This document shows positions 53,362 through 61,385 of a DNA stretch of 64,000 bases, in pieces. How positions within the stretch are numbered: the first letter of the stretch is position 1; the number at the start of each line of letters is the position of its first letter. The stretch comes from Acidimicrobiales bacterium mtb01. GTDB lineage: Bacteria; Actinomycetota; Acidimicrobiia; Acidimicrobiales; Ilumatobacteraceae. The notes under the pieces are model-generated. The model worked only from the letters and a program-made list of their open reading frames with translations. It was not told the DNA's origin and ran no database searches. The stretch covers positions 185,160 through 249,159 of the forward strand of contig NBNI01000006.1 in the NCBI GenBank assembly GCA_004379135.1, written 5' to 3'. The position numbers and the translations under genes were made by a program.

Positions 53362-54300
53362 TCAGTACTTCTGCCGATACTTCCGGACCACCCGATCGGC
53401 GATCATGTTGAGACTCATGGTGAGAAGGAAGAGCAAGAGGCCGACGAAGAAGAGGACCTGGAACGGCGCTCCGGCCTTCACCTGATCGGTGCCACCGGCG
53501 GCGTTCGTCATCGCGGCGGTCATGGTGAGGCCCGGATCGAGAGGGCTCAGCACACGGGGCCCCGAGCCGTCGCGACCGCCCGCCATCGCGGCCACCATGG
53601 TCTCGCCGATCGCTCGCGACGTGGCGATGATGAACGCGGCGACGATCCCCGACACGGCGGCCGGAAGAACCACGCGAATGGTCGTGGTGCTCTTGCGCGC
53701 ACCCACGCCGTAGCTCGCTTCGCGCAGCGACATGGGGACCGCTCGTAGCGCGTCTTCACAGATCGACGCCATGATCGGGACGACCAGCACGCCGATCGCC
53801 ATGCCGGCCACGAGCATGTTGCGCGGCTGATCGGGCGAGAAGATCGGGTCGACGATGTTGGGAGCGATGAACTTCAGAGCGAAGTAACCGACGATCACCG
53901 ACGGAATTCCGGCCAGAACCTCGACCGCGGGCTTCACGATCCGGCGGACTCGCGGGGGTGCGTATTCACTGAGGTACACCGCGGTGCCGAGGCCGAGGGG
54001 TACGGCGACGATCATGGCCACGAGGCCCATGACGATGCTGCCCAGCACGATCGTGAGCAGGTCGAACCGCTCCCGGCGCGGGAACCAGCCCGGAGCCGCA
54101 CTGTCGTCGACGAGGATCCCGAAGTCCCAGCCGATCGATCGGAAGAAGTCGATCGCACCGCGGAAGAGAACGAAAAGAATCAGCGCACTGATCAACACCG
54201 TGAACATCGCCGCGCCGCCGAGGACGACCCTCATGCGACGATCGCGGGCACGTCGTCGCGGATCTCCTTGGAAATCCGCGACGACGACAGACCCGCTCAT
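53362..54300 (-). CDS. pstC: Phosphate ABC transporter permease PstC
   Basis: A 312-residue permease with six helices and the loop EASYGVGARKSTTTIRVVLPAAVSGI. ATG at 54300, five bases after the pstS stop. Confidence 0.96.
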   Translation of the reverse strand: MSGSVVVADFQGDPRRRARDRRMRVVLGGAAMFTVLISALILFVLFRGAIDFFRSIGWDFGILVDDSAAPGWFPRRERFDLLTIVLGSIVMGLVAMIVAVPLGLGTAVYLSEYAPPRVRRIVKPAVEVLAGIPSVIVGYFALKFIAPNIVDPIFSPDQPRNMLVAGMAIGVLVVPIMASICEDALRAVPMSLREASYGVGARKSTTTIRVVLPAAVSGIVAAFIIATSRAIGETMVAAMAGGRDGSGPRVLSPLDPGLTMTAAMTNAAGGTDQVKAGAPFQVLFFVGLLLFLLTMSLNMIADRVVRKYRQKY

Positions 54301-54305
54301 GTCGA

Positions 54306-55355
54306 TCAGCCCCGGCTGCTCCACGCATCGCGGCTGGCCTGGATCTTGTCGGCACCGAGGGCGACGTATCCGGCGGCACTCACCTGCTCGACACCGGCGT
54401 CCGACAAGTACAGGTCGACGTATGCAACCACGGCCGGATTGCTGGCGGCCTTGGCCTTGTTCACATAAATGAACAACGTGCGGCTGAAGGGGTACGAGCC
54501 GTCGGCGATGGTCTCATCGGACGGTGCGACGCACGTACCTTCCTTGTCGGCGATCGCGATGCCCTTCATGCGGTCGCCTTCGGCCTTGAAGTAGGCGTAG
54601 CCCACCCAGCCGAGCGACGTGTCGCTGCTCTCGATGCCGTCGACGATCACGTTGTCGTTCGGGCTGGCGGTGTAGTCGGCGCGTGTGAAGTCGTCGGTGC
54701 CACGCTCTTCGGCGATCTTCTTGATGGCGAACTCGACGTACGAGTCGTAGGTTCCGCTCTCTTCACCCGGACCGTAGATCGACAGCGGCGCGTCGGGCAG
54801 GGTCGCGTAGGCCGAGCCGAGTTCGGCCGCCAATTCGTTGGCGTCGGCCCAACTGGCGAAACCCTCCGACTCGGGGCCGGTGAGCGCGTACAGCGCCGCC
54901 TTGTCGAGGCACTCGATGGCGGAGTTGTTGGGGCTGGTGGCGACGGTCAGACCGTCGATGGCCACCGCGAGCTCGACGAACTCGATGCCGTTGTCGGCAC
55001 AGGCCTGCGCCTCTTCGTCCTTGATGGCACGCGAGGCACCAGTGATGTCGCCTTCGCCGGCGCAGAACTTCTTGAATCCGTCACCGGTACCCGGACCTTC
55101 GACGGTCACGGCGATGCCACCGTTCTCGGCCGCACCGGCCAACTCTCCGACCTTGATCGAGATGGGCTCGACGGTCGATGAGCCGGTCACGAAGACCGAT
55201 CCGCCCGCACCGGACGAATCGCCACCCGCGGTGGTTTCGGTTGCCGCCGACGTATCGTTCGGACTCTCGGACGAGCCGCTGTCGTCGCCGCCGCACGCAG
55301 CGACGAACAGAAGAGCCACCGCGGACGCCCAGGGGGCCAAGCGCTTCAGGTTCAT
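54306..55355 (-). CDS. pstS: Phosphate-binding lipoprotein PstS
   Basis: A 349-residue lipoprotein (lipobox LFVAACGG, then a Ser/Thr/Asp-rich linker) with the PstS phosphate-binding segments VFVTGSSTVEPI, GEGDITGASR and GEESGTYDSYVEF. It captures phosphate outside the membrane and leads pstSCAB-phoU-senX3-regX3. GGAGATG precedes the start. The PHO-box-like repeat is 90 bases upstream. Confidence 0.96.
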   Translation of the reverse strand: MNLKRLAPWASAVALLFVAACGGDDSGSSESPNDTSAATETTAGGDSSGAGGSVFVTGSSTVEPISIKVGELAGAAENGGIAVTVEGPGTGDGFKKFCAGEGDITGASRAIKDEEAQACADNGIEFVELAVAIDGLTVATSPNNSAIECLDKAALYALTGPESEGFASWADANELAAELGSAYATLPDAPLSIYGPGEESGTYDSYVEFAIKKIAEERGTDDFTRADYTASPNDNVIVDGIESSDTSLGWVGYAYFKAEGDRMKGIAIADKEGTCVAPSDETIADGSYPFSRTLFIYVNKAKAASNPAVVAYVDLYLSDAGVEQVSAAGYVALGADKIQASRDAWSSRG

Positions 55356-55444
55356 GAACAGTTCATCTCCTTGGTCGTCGGAGGCCTTGTGCACCCGAAC
55401 CACGGGCAAGGTAAGACACCAACATGGACACTTTCCGATACCCA

Positions 55445-55462
55445 GGTGAACCATAGGTGAAC
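55445..55462 (-). promoter_or_regulatory. PHO-box-like direct repeat upstream of pstS
   Basis: On the minus strand GTTCACC occurs twice, 11 bases apart (55462-55456 and 55451-55445). This is the exact core unit and spacing of the actinobacterial PHO box bound by PhoP/RegX3-class regulators. It lies about 90 bases before the pstS ATG, leaving room for a promoter and leader. Confidence 0.8.
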
Positions 55463-55523
55463 AACCCGCGACGGTTCCCTGAACTCTTGTGCCCCCGTTT
55501 CCGGGCCCGGCGGGTCGGCCCGG

Positions 55524-57599
55524 TCAGCCGGGGCGACGGGTGCGGCGGGTCTGCTGGTGGGACGCCCACTCGTACATTCGTCGCTGGGGGTGCGGCTCGA
55601 AATCCTCCGGGCCGACCCGTTTCCAGCCACCGTCGGGCTGCAGGTCGAAGGCCGGGGCCTGCGGATCGAGGAGGACGTCGAGCGTGTGGTCGAGCCACTC
55701 CTGGTGACGCGGGTTGGTGAGGGGTGTCAGCACCTCCACCCGGCGGTCGAGGTTGCGGCCCATGAGGTCGGCCGACCCGATCAGGTGCAGGGGCCGGCCC
55801 TCGCCCTGCCCGTTCGCGAAACGGTAGATGCGCGAATGCTCGAGGTAACGGCCAAGCACCGAGCGCACGCGGATGTTCTCCGACAAGCCGGGCACACCCG
55901 CGCGCAAACAGCAGATGCCGCGGACCACGAGGTCGATGCGGGCGCCCTTGCGGCTGGCCGCGTACAACTCGTCGATGATCTCCGGGTCGGCGATCGAATT
56001 GGCCTTGATGGTGATGTGGCCGCGCTCACCCAGCTCCCCTTCGCCACGAATGAGGTCGACCAATCGAGGTCGCAGGTCGTCGGGCGCCACCACCAAACGG
56101 CGGTACTTCACGTCGCGGCTGTAACCCGTGAGGTGATTGAAGAGTTGCGCCGCGTCGGCCGTGATGTCGGGCTCGCACGTGATGTAGCCCAGGTCTTCGT
56201 ACAGACGCGAGGTGCGCGAGTTGTAGTTTCCGGTTCCGAGGTGCACGTAACGACGCAGTCCGTCGGAATCCTCGCGAACGACCAGGACGCACTTGGCGTG
56301 CGTCTTCAGACCCACGAGTCCGTACACCACGTGCACTCCGGCGCGCTCGAACGCCTTGGCCCACGTGACGTTGACGGCTTCGTCGAAGCGGGCCTTCAAT
56401 TCGACGAGCACCGCCACCTGCACACCGCGCTCGGCGGCACGGATGAGGTGACGCGCAATCGGACTGTCGCCGCTGGTGCGGTACAACGTCATCTTGATGC
56501 TCTGCACCCGCGGATCGTCGGCGGCCTGCGACAAGAACTCCTCGACCGAACTGGCGAAGCTCTCGTAGGGATGATGAACGAGCAAGGCCCGTTCGCGCAC
56601 CACCGAGAAGATCGAGCGTTCGTCGTTCTCGGCCGCGGCCAGACGACCGGCGGTGACCGGAACCCACGGATCGTCCTTCAGTTCCGGGCGATCGAGGGCG
56701 TGCACCTGCCACAAACAGGTGAGATCGAGCGGCCCGCGCACCCACGTGACGTCGTCGCGATGCAATTCGAGTTCTTCGAGCAGGAGATCGACCATGGCGG
56801 GCGACGCGTTCTCCTCCACCTCGAGTCGAACGGCTCGACCGAATCGACGGCGTCGCAATTCGGTTTCGACCGCGGCCAGGAGATCGTCGGCGTCCTCGTC
56901 CTCGAGAGTGAGGTCGGTGTTGCGCGTGACTCGGAACGCGACGGCGTCGGCGATCTCCATCCCGGGGAACAACGAGGCGATGTGCGTCTCGATGATCACG
57001 TCGACCGGCACGAACCGCTCGCCACCGGGCAGAGCGAGCAGACGCGGAAAGACCGTCGGCACCTTCACGCGGGCGAAGCGCTCGTCACCGGTCTTCGGGT
57101 CGCGCACCATGACGGCGAGGCTGAGAGCCAGATTCGACACGTACGGGAACGGGTGCGCCGGGTCGACGGCGAGCGGTGTGAGCACCGGGAAGATGCGCTC
57201 GTCGTAGTACTCGCGGGCGAAGGCCCGCTCGGCCTCGGTGAGATCGGCCCATGCACACATGGCGATGCCGTGGGAGCGCAGCGCCGGCTCGACTCTTTCG
57301 AGGAAGATCGACTGCTGACGGGACGCCAACTCGGCCACGCGCAGCACCACCCGGTCGAGTTGACGCGACGGTGTGAGGCCATCGGGTAGCGGCGCCGACA
57401 CGCCGGCGGCCTGCTGATCGCGCATGGCCGCGACCCGAACCTGGAAGAACTCGTCGAGGTTCGACGAGAAGATGGCGAGGAACTTGGCTCGCTCGAGCAA
57501 CGGCACCCCGGGCTCGGTGGCCATGCTGAGGACGCGCTCGTTGAAGTCGAGCCAGCTCAGTTCGCGGTTGACGAAGCGATCGGGCGACCCCACGTCCAT
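55524..57599 (-). CDS. ppk1: Polyphosphate kinase 1
   Basis: A 691-residue enzyme polymerising the terminal phosphate of ATP into polyphosphate. N-domain (NRELSWLDFNERVL), head domain, and two phospholipase D-like catalytic domains with the phosphorylated His in GLKTHAKCVLVVRED and the second His in EHSRIYRFANG, plus SIKMTLYRTSGDSPI. It lies directly upstream of the pst operon on the same strand, forming a phosphate storage and uptake cluster. ATG at 57599. Confidence 0.97.
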   Translation of the reverse strand: MDVGSPDRFVNRELSWLDFNERVLSMATEPGVPLLERAKFLAIFSSNLDEFFQVRVAAMRDQQAAGVSAPLPDGLTPSRQLDRVVLRVAELASRQQSIFLERVEPALRSHGIAMCAWADLTEAERAFAREYYDERIFPVLTPLAVDPAHPFPYVSNLALSLAVMVRDPKTGDERFARVKVPTVFPRLLALPGGERFVPVDVIIETHIASLFPGMEIADAVAFRVTRNTDLTLEDEDADDLLAAVETELRRRRFGRAVRLEVEENASPAMVDLLLEELELHRDDVTWVRGPLDLTCLWQVHALDRPELKDDPWVPVTAGRLAAAENDERSIFSVVRERALLVHHPYESFASSVEEFLSQAADDPRVQSIKMTLYRTSGDSPIARHLIRAAERGVQVAVLVELKARFDEAVNVTWAKAFERAGVHVVYGLVGLKTHAKCVLVVREDSDGLRRYVHLGTGNYNSRTSRLYEDLGYITCEPDITADAAQLFNHLTGYSRDVKYRRLVVAPDDLRPRLVDLIRGEGELGERGHITIKANSIADPEIIDELYAASRKGARIDLVVRGICCLRAGVPGLSENIRVRSVLGRYLEHSRIYRFANGQGEGRPLHLIGSADLMGRNLDRRVEVLTPLTNPRHQEWLDHTLDVLLDPQAPAFDLQPDGGWKRVGPEDFEPHPQRRMYEWASHQQTRRTRRPG

Positions 57600-57685
57600 G
57601 GGTTCAGCGTACGGTCGTCGCGGAAATTGGAGACTCGGAAGGAGGACGGTTCACCGGAAATTCAGCGCGCGGGCGCGCCAGCGGG

Positions 57686-57955
57686 TCAGACGGCTTCTTC
57701 GTCGAAGCCGAGATCCCATTCGACCGTGATGTTCTCGCGCTCGGCGTCGCGCATGATGCGCTCGCGGTTGCGCTTGAACTGCGGGTCGTTGTAGGGCAGG
57801 AGCACCAGGCGGGCCAGAGCCCGGGTACGGAACTCCTCCACCAGGACGCGATCGCCGTAATCGCCCACCACGTCCCAGTGCGGCGACACCGGACCGAGGA
57901 ACACCACGCGGACGTGGGCTCGGGGCGGTTCGTTGGTCACTTGGACGTCGGACAT
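57686..57955 (-). CDS. Conserved hypothetical protein upstream of ppk1
   Basis: An 89-residue, beta-rich soluble protein (RAHVRVVFLGPVSPHWDVVGDYGDRVLVEEF) with an acidic C-terminus. No family recognised. A GGAGAT site precedes the ATG. It is 86 bases upstream of ppk1 on the same strand, so a role linked to polyphosphate is possible but unproven. Confidence 0.75.
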   Translation of the reverse strand: MSDVQVTNEPPRAHVRVVFLGPVSPHWDVVGDYGDRVLVEEFRTRALARLVLLPYNDPQFKRNRERIMRDAERENITVEWDLGFDEEAV

Positions 57956-58201
57956 CGGATCTCCTTCGGGCCTTCACAAAAGTGCAGGTGACGACACGCT
58001 ACCGGCGGGCCCGAGATGTGGAAACGGACACAAACGTCCTGTTCAGGGCGTCCTGACTGGAACCCGACACACCCGACTGCTTGACTGGCCGTGGTCGGGA
58101 ACTCGGGGCCTAGGACGAGCGTCAAAGTCTTCGGAGCCGAGCAATCGGCTTCTCAGCGGGCGAAGCGGGCGGAAACCAACTTCGCACAAGGAGAAAAACC
58201 A

Positions 58202-58483
58202 ATGACTCAGCCCAACGGCCTCGAACACCTCATCGACGAGGACTCCGCGACCGCCTGGATGGCGCGGGGAGCATGTCGCGCGTACCCGCCCAACATGTTC
58301 TTCCCGAGCGACGGCGTCGGTGTCGACCGAGCTCGAAAGATTTGCGCAACGTGTCCGGTCACCGCCCCGTGCCTCGAATACGCCCTCGAGAACCACATCG
58401 ACCACGGCGTGTGGGGCGGCTGCTCCGAGCGCGAGCGTCGGCGCATCGCCAAGCGTCGACGACTCACATTGCACACGGCCTGA
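58202..58483 (+). CDS. WhiB-family iron-sulfur regulator
   Basis: A 93-residue WhiB protein. Cys25, Cys48, Cys51 and Cys57 bind [4Fe-4S]; GVWGG and a strongly basic tail (ERERRRIAKRRRLT) follow. AAGGAG precedes the ATG. The 246-base region upstream (57956-58201) must carry its promoter and that of the divergent hypothetical gene; I saw no convincing -35/-10 pair. Subtype within the family not assigned. Confidence 0.93.
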   Translation: MTQPNGLEHLIDEDSATAWMARGACRAYPPNMFFPSDGVGVDRARKICATCPVTAPCLEYALENHIDHGVWGGCSERERRRIAKRRRLTLHTA

Positions 58484-58529
58484 GGCCGCAACCAGTGGCC
58501 GTGCTGGTCGGCCGTGACAGTCAGCCGAA

Positions 58530-58709
58530 CTACTTGTCGGCGGGCTGGTCGGAGTCGGGCTTCGAGCCGTCGGCCAAACCCTTCTTGAACTCCTTCTGGG
58601 CCTGACCCAGGTTGCGAGCCAACTTCGGGATCTGCGATCCGCCGAAGAGGACGAGGATCACCACGAGGACCACGATCACTTCGGGTCCGTCAAACAAGCC
58701 AGCGAACAT
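58530..58709 (-). CDS. tatA: Sec-independent translocase subunit TatA
   Basis: A 59-residue protein: one N-terminal membrane helix (FDGPEVIVVLVVILVLFGGS), the hinge FGGSQIPKLARNLGQAQKEFKKG typical of TatA/E, and a short polar tail. TatA builds the channel for folded proteins carrying twin-arginine signals. tatC is not adjacent. The ATG at 58709 has TAGCCT six bases upstream. Confidence 0.92.
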   Translation of the reverse strand: MFAGLFDGPEVIVVLVVILVLFGGSQIPKLARNLGQAQKEFKKGLADGSKPDSDQPADK

Positions 58710-58715
58710 GGGGTC

Positions 58716-58721
58716 AGGCTA
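58716..58721 (-). promoter_or_regulatory. Candidate -10 (TAGCCT) of tatA
   Basis: Six bases before the tatA ATG at 58709; leaderless start predicted. Confidence 0.5.
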
Positions 58722-58769
58722 GCACTCCCCCGGCGGAACGGTCGTCGGCGGAATGGGCCCCTCACCTGG

Positions 58770-58775
58770 CAAAGT
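58770..58775 (+). promoter_or_regulatory. Candidate -10 (CAAAGT) of the formiminotransferase gene
   Basis: Six bases before the GTG at 58782; weaker CAnnnT variant. Confidence 0.35.
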
Positions 58776-58781
58776 GACTCC

Positions 58782-59597
58782 GTGCTCGAGTGTGTGGTGA
58801 ACGTGAGCGAAGGTCGCGACCGCGAGATCCTGGCCCGCCTCGAGAACGCCTGCGGGGCCGATCTGCTCGACCGCCACTCCGATGCGCATCACCACCGCAG
58901 CGTGTTCACGCTCGTGGGCGAAGAGGCGCCGCGCCGTCTCACTCGTACGGCCGTCGAACTGCTCACCATGCACACGCACGTCGGAGTCCATCCACGACTC
59001 GGTGTGGTCGACGTCGTGCCGTTCGTTCCGCTCGATGGTTCGACGATCGATGACGCGCGGCGTGCCCGCGACGAGTTCGCGTACTGGGTCGCGCACGACT
59101 TGCACGTCCCGGTGTTCGTGTACGGGTCGGTCGATTCCGACGAGACGCAACTGCCCGACATTCGACGCAGTGCTTGGATCGAACGGAGACCCGATCTCGG
59201 CCCGACCACACCCCACGCCACCGCCGGTTCGGTGTGCGTGGGCGCGCGCGAAGTCCTCGTGGCCTACAACGTGTGGCTCGATCGATCGGTCGACCGCGAC
59301 ACGTTGAAGCGAATCGCCGACGACGTTCGCGGCGACGGAATCAGAACGCTTCCGCTCGTTCTCGACGGGCGACCGCAAGTGAGCATGAATCTCGTCGAAC
59401 CGATGCGCGTGGGGCCCGACGTCGCGTTCGATCGCGTGGTGTCATCGTGTCGTGCGCACGACGCGCGCGTCGATTGCGGCGAACTGGTCGGTCTGCTGCC
59501 GCGGGCCCTCGTCGAACGCATCGACGCGCAGCGCTGGCAACGACTCGACGTGTCGCTGGACAGAACGATCGAAGCGCGACTCGAACGCGCGCGTTGA
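58782..59597 (+). CDS. Glutamate formimidoyltransferase (FtcD N-terminal) family protein
   Basis: A 271-residue protein matching the formiminotransferase N and C subdomains (LECVVNVSEGRD, DRHSDAHHHRSVFTLVGE, THVGVHPRLGVVDVVPFVP with the catalytic His). The cyclodeaminase domain of animal FtcD is absent, as in most bacteria. It would move a formimino group between glutamate and tetrahydrofolate; no histidine-degradation genes are adjacent. GTG start. Convergent with the whiB gene, sharing no bases. Confidence 0.88.
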   Translation: MLECVVNVSEGRDREILARLENACGADLLDRHSDAHHHRSVFTLVGEEAPRRLTRTAVELLTMHTHVGVHPRLGVVDVVPFVPLDGSTIDDARRARDEFAYWVAHDLHVPVFVYGSVDSDETQLPDIRRSAWIERRPDLGPTTPHATAGSVCVGAREVLVAYNVWLDRSVDRDTLKRIADDVRGDGIRTLPLVLDGRPQVSMNLVEPMRVGPDVAFDRVVSSCRAHDARVDCGELVGLLPRALVERIDAQRWQRLDVSLDRTIEARLERAR

Positions 59598-59855
59598 TCA
59601 GGCGGTGGCGGTGCGGCGACCGGCCTGGGCGCGCTGACGACGCAGACGACGACGCTCACGCTCGGAGAGGCCGCCCCAGATACCGAACTTCTCGCCGTTG
59701 ACGAGTGCGTACTCGAGGCATTCGTTACGAACGACGCAGCCACGGCAGACCTCCTTGGCCTCGCGGGTGGAAGCCCCCCGCTCGGGGAAGAAGAGGTCGG
59801 GGTCGACTCCGAGGCAGTTCGCCTCGTCCTGCCAGTTCTGCTCGTTCTCACTCAT
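59598..59855 (-). CDS. whiB2: WhiB-family regulator, WhiB2/WhmD-like
   Basis: An 85-residue WhiB protein: Cys14, Cys37, Cys40, Cys46, then KFGIWGGLSERERRRLRRQR. The STREAKEVC...ECLEYAL pattern closely matches WhiB2/WhmD, which with WhiA controls cell division genes in actinobacteria. A sigma70-like promoter is visible at 59929-59958. Confidence 0.92.
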   Translation of the reverse strand: MSENEQNWQDEANCLGVDPDLFFPERGASTREAKEVCRGCVVRNECLEYALVNGEKFGIWGGLSERERRRLRRQRAQAGRRTATA

Positions 59856-59928
59856 GCGGCTGCCTCGCCATCTCGGCCTGACGGCCGTCTTCACCGACGC
59901 CCCTCGACGCCGGAACTACATCCATGTC

Positions 59929-59958
59929 ATTCTGGCTCGCCGTGTACGAAATGTGCAA
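59929..59958 (-). promoter_or_regulatory. Sigma70-like promoter of the WhiB2-like gene
   Basis: TTGCAC (59958-59953) and CAGAAT (59934-59929) are 18 bases apart on the minus strand. The predicted leader is about 65 bases. This is one of the few genes here with a normal -35/-10 pair and a long leader. Confidence 0.5.
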
Positions 59959-60023
59959 GGGGAAACTTTATGAAAGCCCAGCCTGCGGGCCTGAGCGATC
60001 CGCGCCGACGGACCGGCGGCGTG

Positions 60024-60551
60024 TTACCGGGGATCGAAATACGGGTTGTGGGCGGGCTGTCCCGACCGCCAGCGGGCCACCGCGGCCGGCACCTCGTTGG
60101 CCGCCAGGCTCCGCCCACCCCGGCGCAGAGCCGCCAACGTGGCGTCGCGGTTGTTGCGGAGCACCGCTGAGGCATCCTGGGCCAGCGGATTCACCCAGAC
60201 CGCCACGATGATGGCGTATTTCCCCAGGTCAGAGGGTGAAAATCGCTCGGCGGCAAAGGCCGCCACCCCTTCGGCCACCCCGGCCTGCGCCGCACCCCAG
60301 GTGAGTTCGCCGTGGTGGTCGCCGGCGATGGTGGCCTTGTTGACGAAGAGCGTGGGCGGTTCGCACGGCACACCGGGTTCGTAGACGCACAAGAAGGGCG
60401 TGTGGCCGGGCGACGGGGTGGCCAGAGCGCTCGCGAACGCCGAGCCCACCGGGCCATCGCGCTGGCCGAGAAGGGTGTTGATGTGCGCGGCATCGGCTCC
60501 CGATCCGCTGAAGCCCTCGCCGATCTCGACGGAACTCACGATGCCGCTCAC
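60024..60551 (-). CDS. fae: Formaldehyde-activating enzyme (Fae) family protein
   Basis: A 175-residue protein clearly of the Fae family. Fae condenses formaldehyde with tetrahydromethanopterin in methylotrophs and some archaea. Conserved stretches: GEGFSGSGADAAHIN with the catalytic His at residue 23, a GPVGSAFASAL segment, CEPPTLFVNKATI, and GAAQAGVAEGVAAF. The tail (NNRDATLAALRRG) also fits. The start ATG overlaps the stop of the upstream oxygenase as ATGA, so the two are translated together. No H4MPT-pathway gene is in the window. Confidence 0.88.
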   Translation of the reverse strand: MSGIVSSVEIGEGFSGSGADAAHINTLLGQRDGPVGSAFASALATPSPGHTPFLCVYEPGVPCEPPTLFVNKATIAGDHHGELTWGAAQAGVAEGVAAFAAERFSPSDLGKYAIIVAVWVNPLAQDASAVLRNNRDATLAALRRGGRSLAANEVPAAVARWRSGQPAHNPYFDPR

Positions 60552-61342
60552 GATGCCGCTACGGCGGGCAGACGGCCGTAGCGCGACAACTTGAGCGCTT
60601 CCGACGAGTCGGTGCCGGCCTTGGTGTCGTACGCGAGCAGCGCCACGTAGCGCGGCGTCGGTCCCTCGATCGTGGTGACGCGGTGCATGCTCCAGCGACC
60701 GCTGAACAGCATGAGTGTTCCGGGGGTCATGGGTTCGGTGCGCACGAGGTGCGGTGCTCGGTCGGCCAGTACAGCGGCCACCGCGTCGTAGTTCGGATCG
60801 TCGCCGGTGCGGAGCTGCTTCGCGTTGTCGAAATCACCGCCGCGGTCGGACGATTGCAGCGCGAGCGACACGACGAAATCGGCCATGTCGAAGTGCCAGC
60901 ACAACGCGTCGCCGTCGCGCATGACCGACAGATTGAGCGCACCGAACGGATCGGCGTAGCGGTGCATCACCTCGAGCCCGAGACAGAGTCGGACGAATTC
61001 GAGCATCGGATCCCATTCGTAGAGGCGGCGCAGTGCGCTATGGGGCGGGAACTGGTCGTAGGCGACCACTTCGACCTGGCTGTGCACGAGGGTTCGCTCG
61101 GGGTGGCCTTCGGGATACTGCGCGTCGGGTTGCGTGAGATACGGGGTGGACGACGAATGCGAGCGGAAGGCGAGCGTTTCGAGCGCACGGGCCTCGTCGA
61201 CCATCGCGTTCACGGCCGCCGCGGTGAGGAAGCCCGGGAGCACGCACACCCCTTCGTTCTCGAACTGGGTGCGGCACGCCGCGATGAGCGCGTCGTCGTC
61301 GAACGCGTACCGAGAACGGTCGATCATCTCGGCCGGGGTCAT
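60548..61342 (-). CDS. Fe(II)/2-oxoglutarate-dependent oxygenase (ArpA/BesD-like fold)
   Basis: A 264-residue double-stranded beta-helix oxygenase. Predicted iron ligands are His150 and Asp152 (CWHFDMADF) and His220 (WSMHRVT), with Arg231 for 2-oxoglutarate. The neighbourhood resembles the ArpA/BesD group, but Asp152 is present, so it should hydroxylate or demethylate rather than halogenate. Substrate unknown. TACTCT lies six bases before the ATG. Coupled to fae by a 4-base overlap, which suggests a formaldehyde-releasing reaction. Confidence 0.83.
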   Translation of the reverse strand: MTPAEMIDRSRYAFDDDALIAACRTQFENEGVCVLPGFLTAAAVNAMVDEARALETLAFRSHSSSTPYLTQPDAQYPEGHPERTLVHSQVEVVAYDQFPPHSALRRLYEWDPMLEFVRLCLGLEVMHRYADPFGALNLSVMRDGDALCWHFDMADFVVSLALQSSDRGGDFDNAKQLRTGDDPNYDAVAAVLADRAPHLVRTEPMTPGTLMLFSGRWSMHRVTTIEGPTPRYVALLAYDTKAGTDSSEALKLSRYGRLPAVAAS

Positions 61343-61348
61343 GGGCGA

Positions 61349-61354
61349 AGAGTA
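61349..61354 (-). promoter_or_regulatory. Candidate -10 (TACTCT) of the oxygenase-fae unit
   Basis: Six bases before the ATG at 61342; leaderless start predicted. The same hexamer at the same distance serves the divergent purine phosphorylase gene. Confidence 0.55.
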
Positions 61355-61373
61355 GCGGCCCGCGACGATGGCC

Positions 61374-61379
61374 TACTCT
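61374..61379 (+). promoter_or_regulatory. Candidate -10 (TACTCT) of the purine phosphorylase gene
   Basis: Six bases before the ATG at 61386, mirrored with the element at 61349. Confidence 0.5.
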
Positions 61380-61385
61380 CGGAGC

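Noticed and set aside
57649..57655. GTTCACC near the ppk1 start as a second PHO box.
   Set aside because: Only one unit is present; neither neighbouring 11-base position matches.
60024..60551. The Fae homologue as evidence for a full H4MPT methylotrophy pathway.
   Set aside because: No other H4MPT-pathway gene is in the window. A single Fae family member cannot support it.
60548..61342. The 2OG oxygenase as a radical halogenase of the BesD group.
   Set aside because: Halogenases replace the iron-ligand Asp by Gly or Ala; here Asp152 is present.
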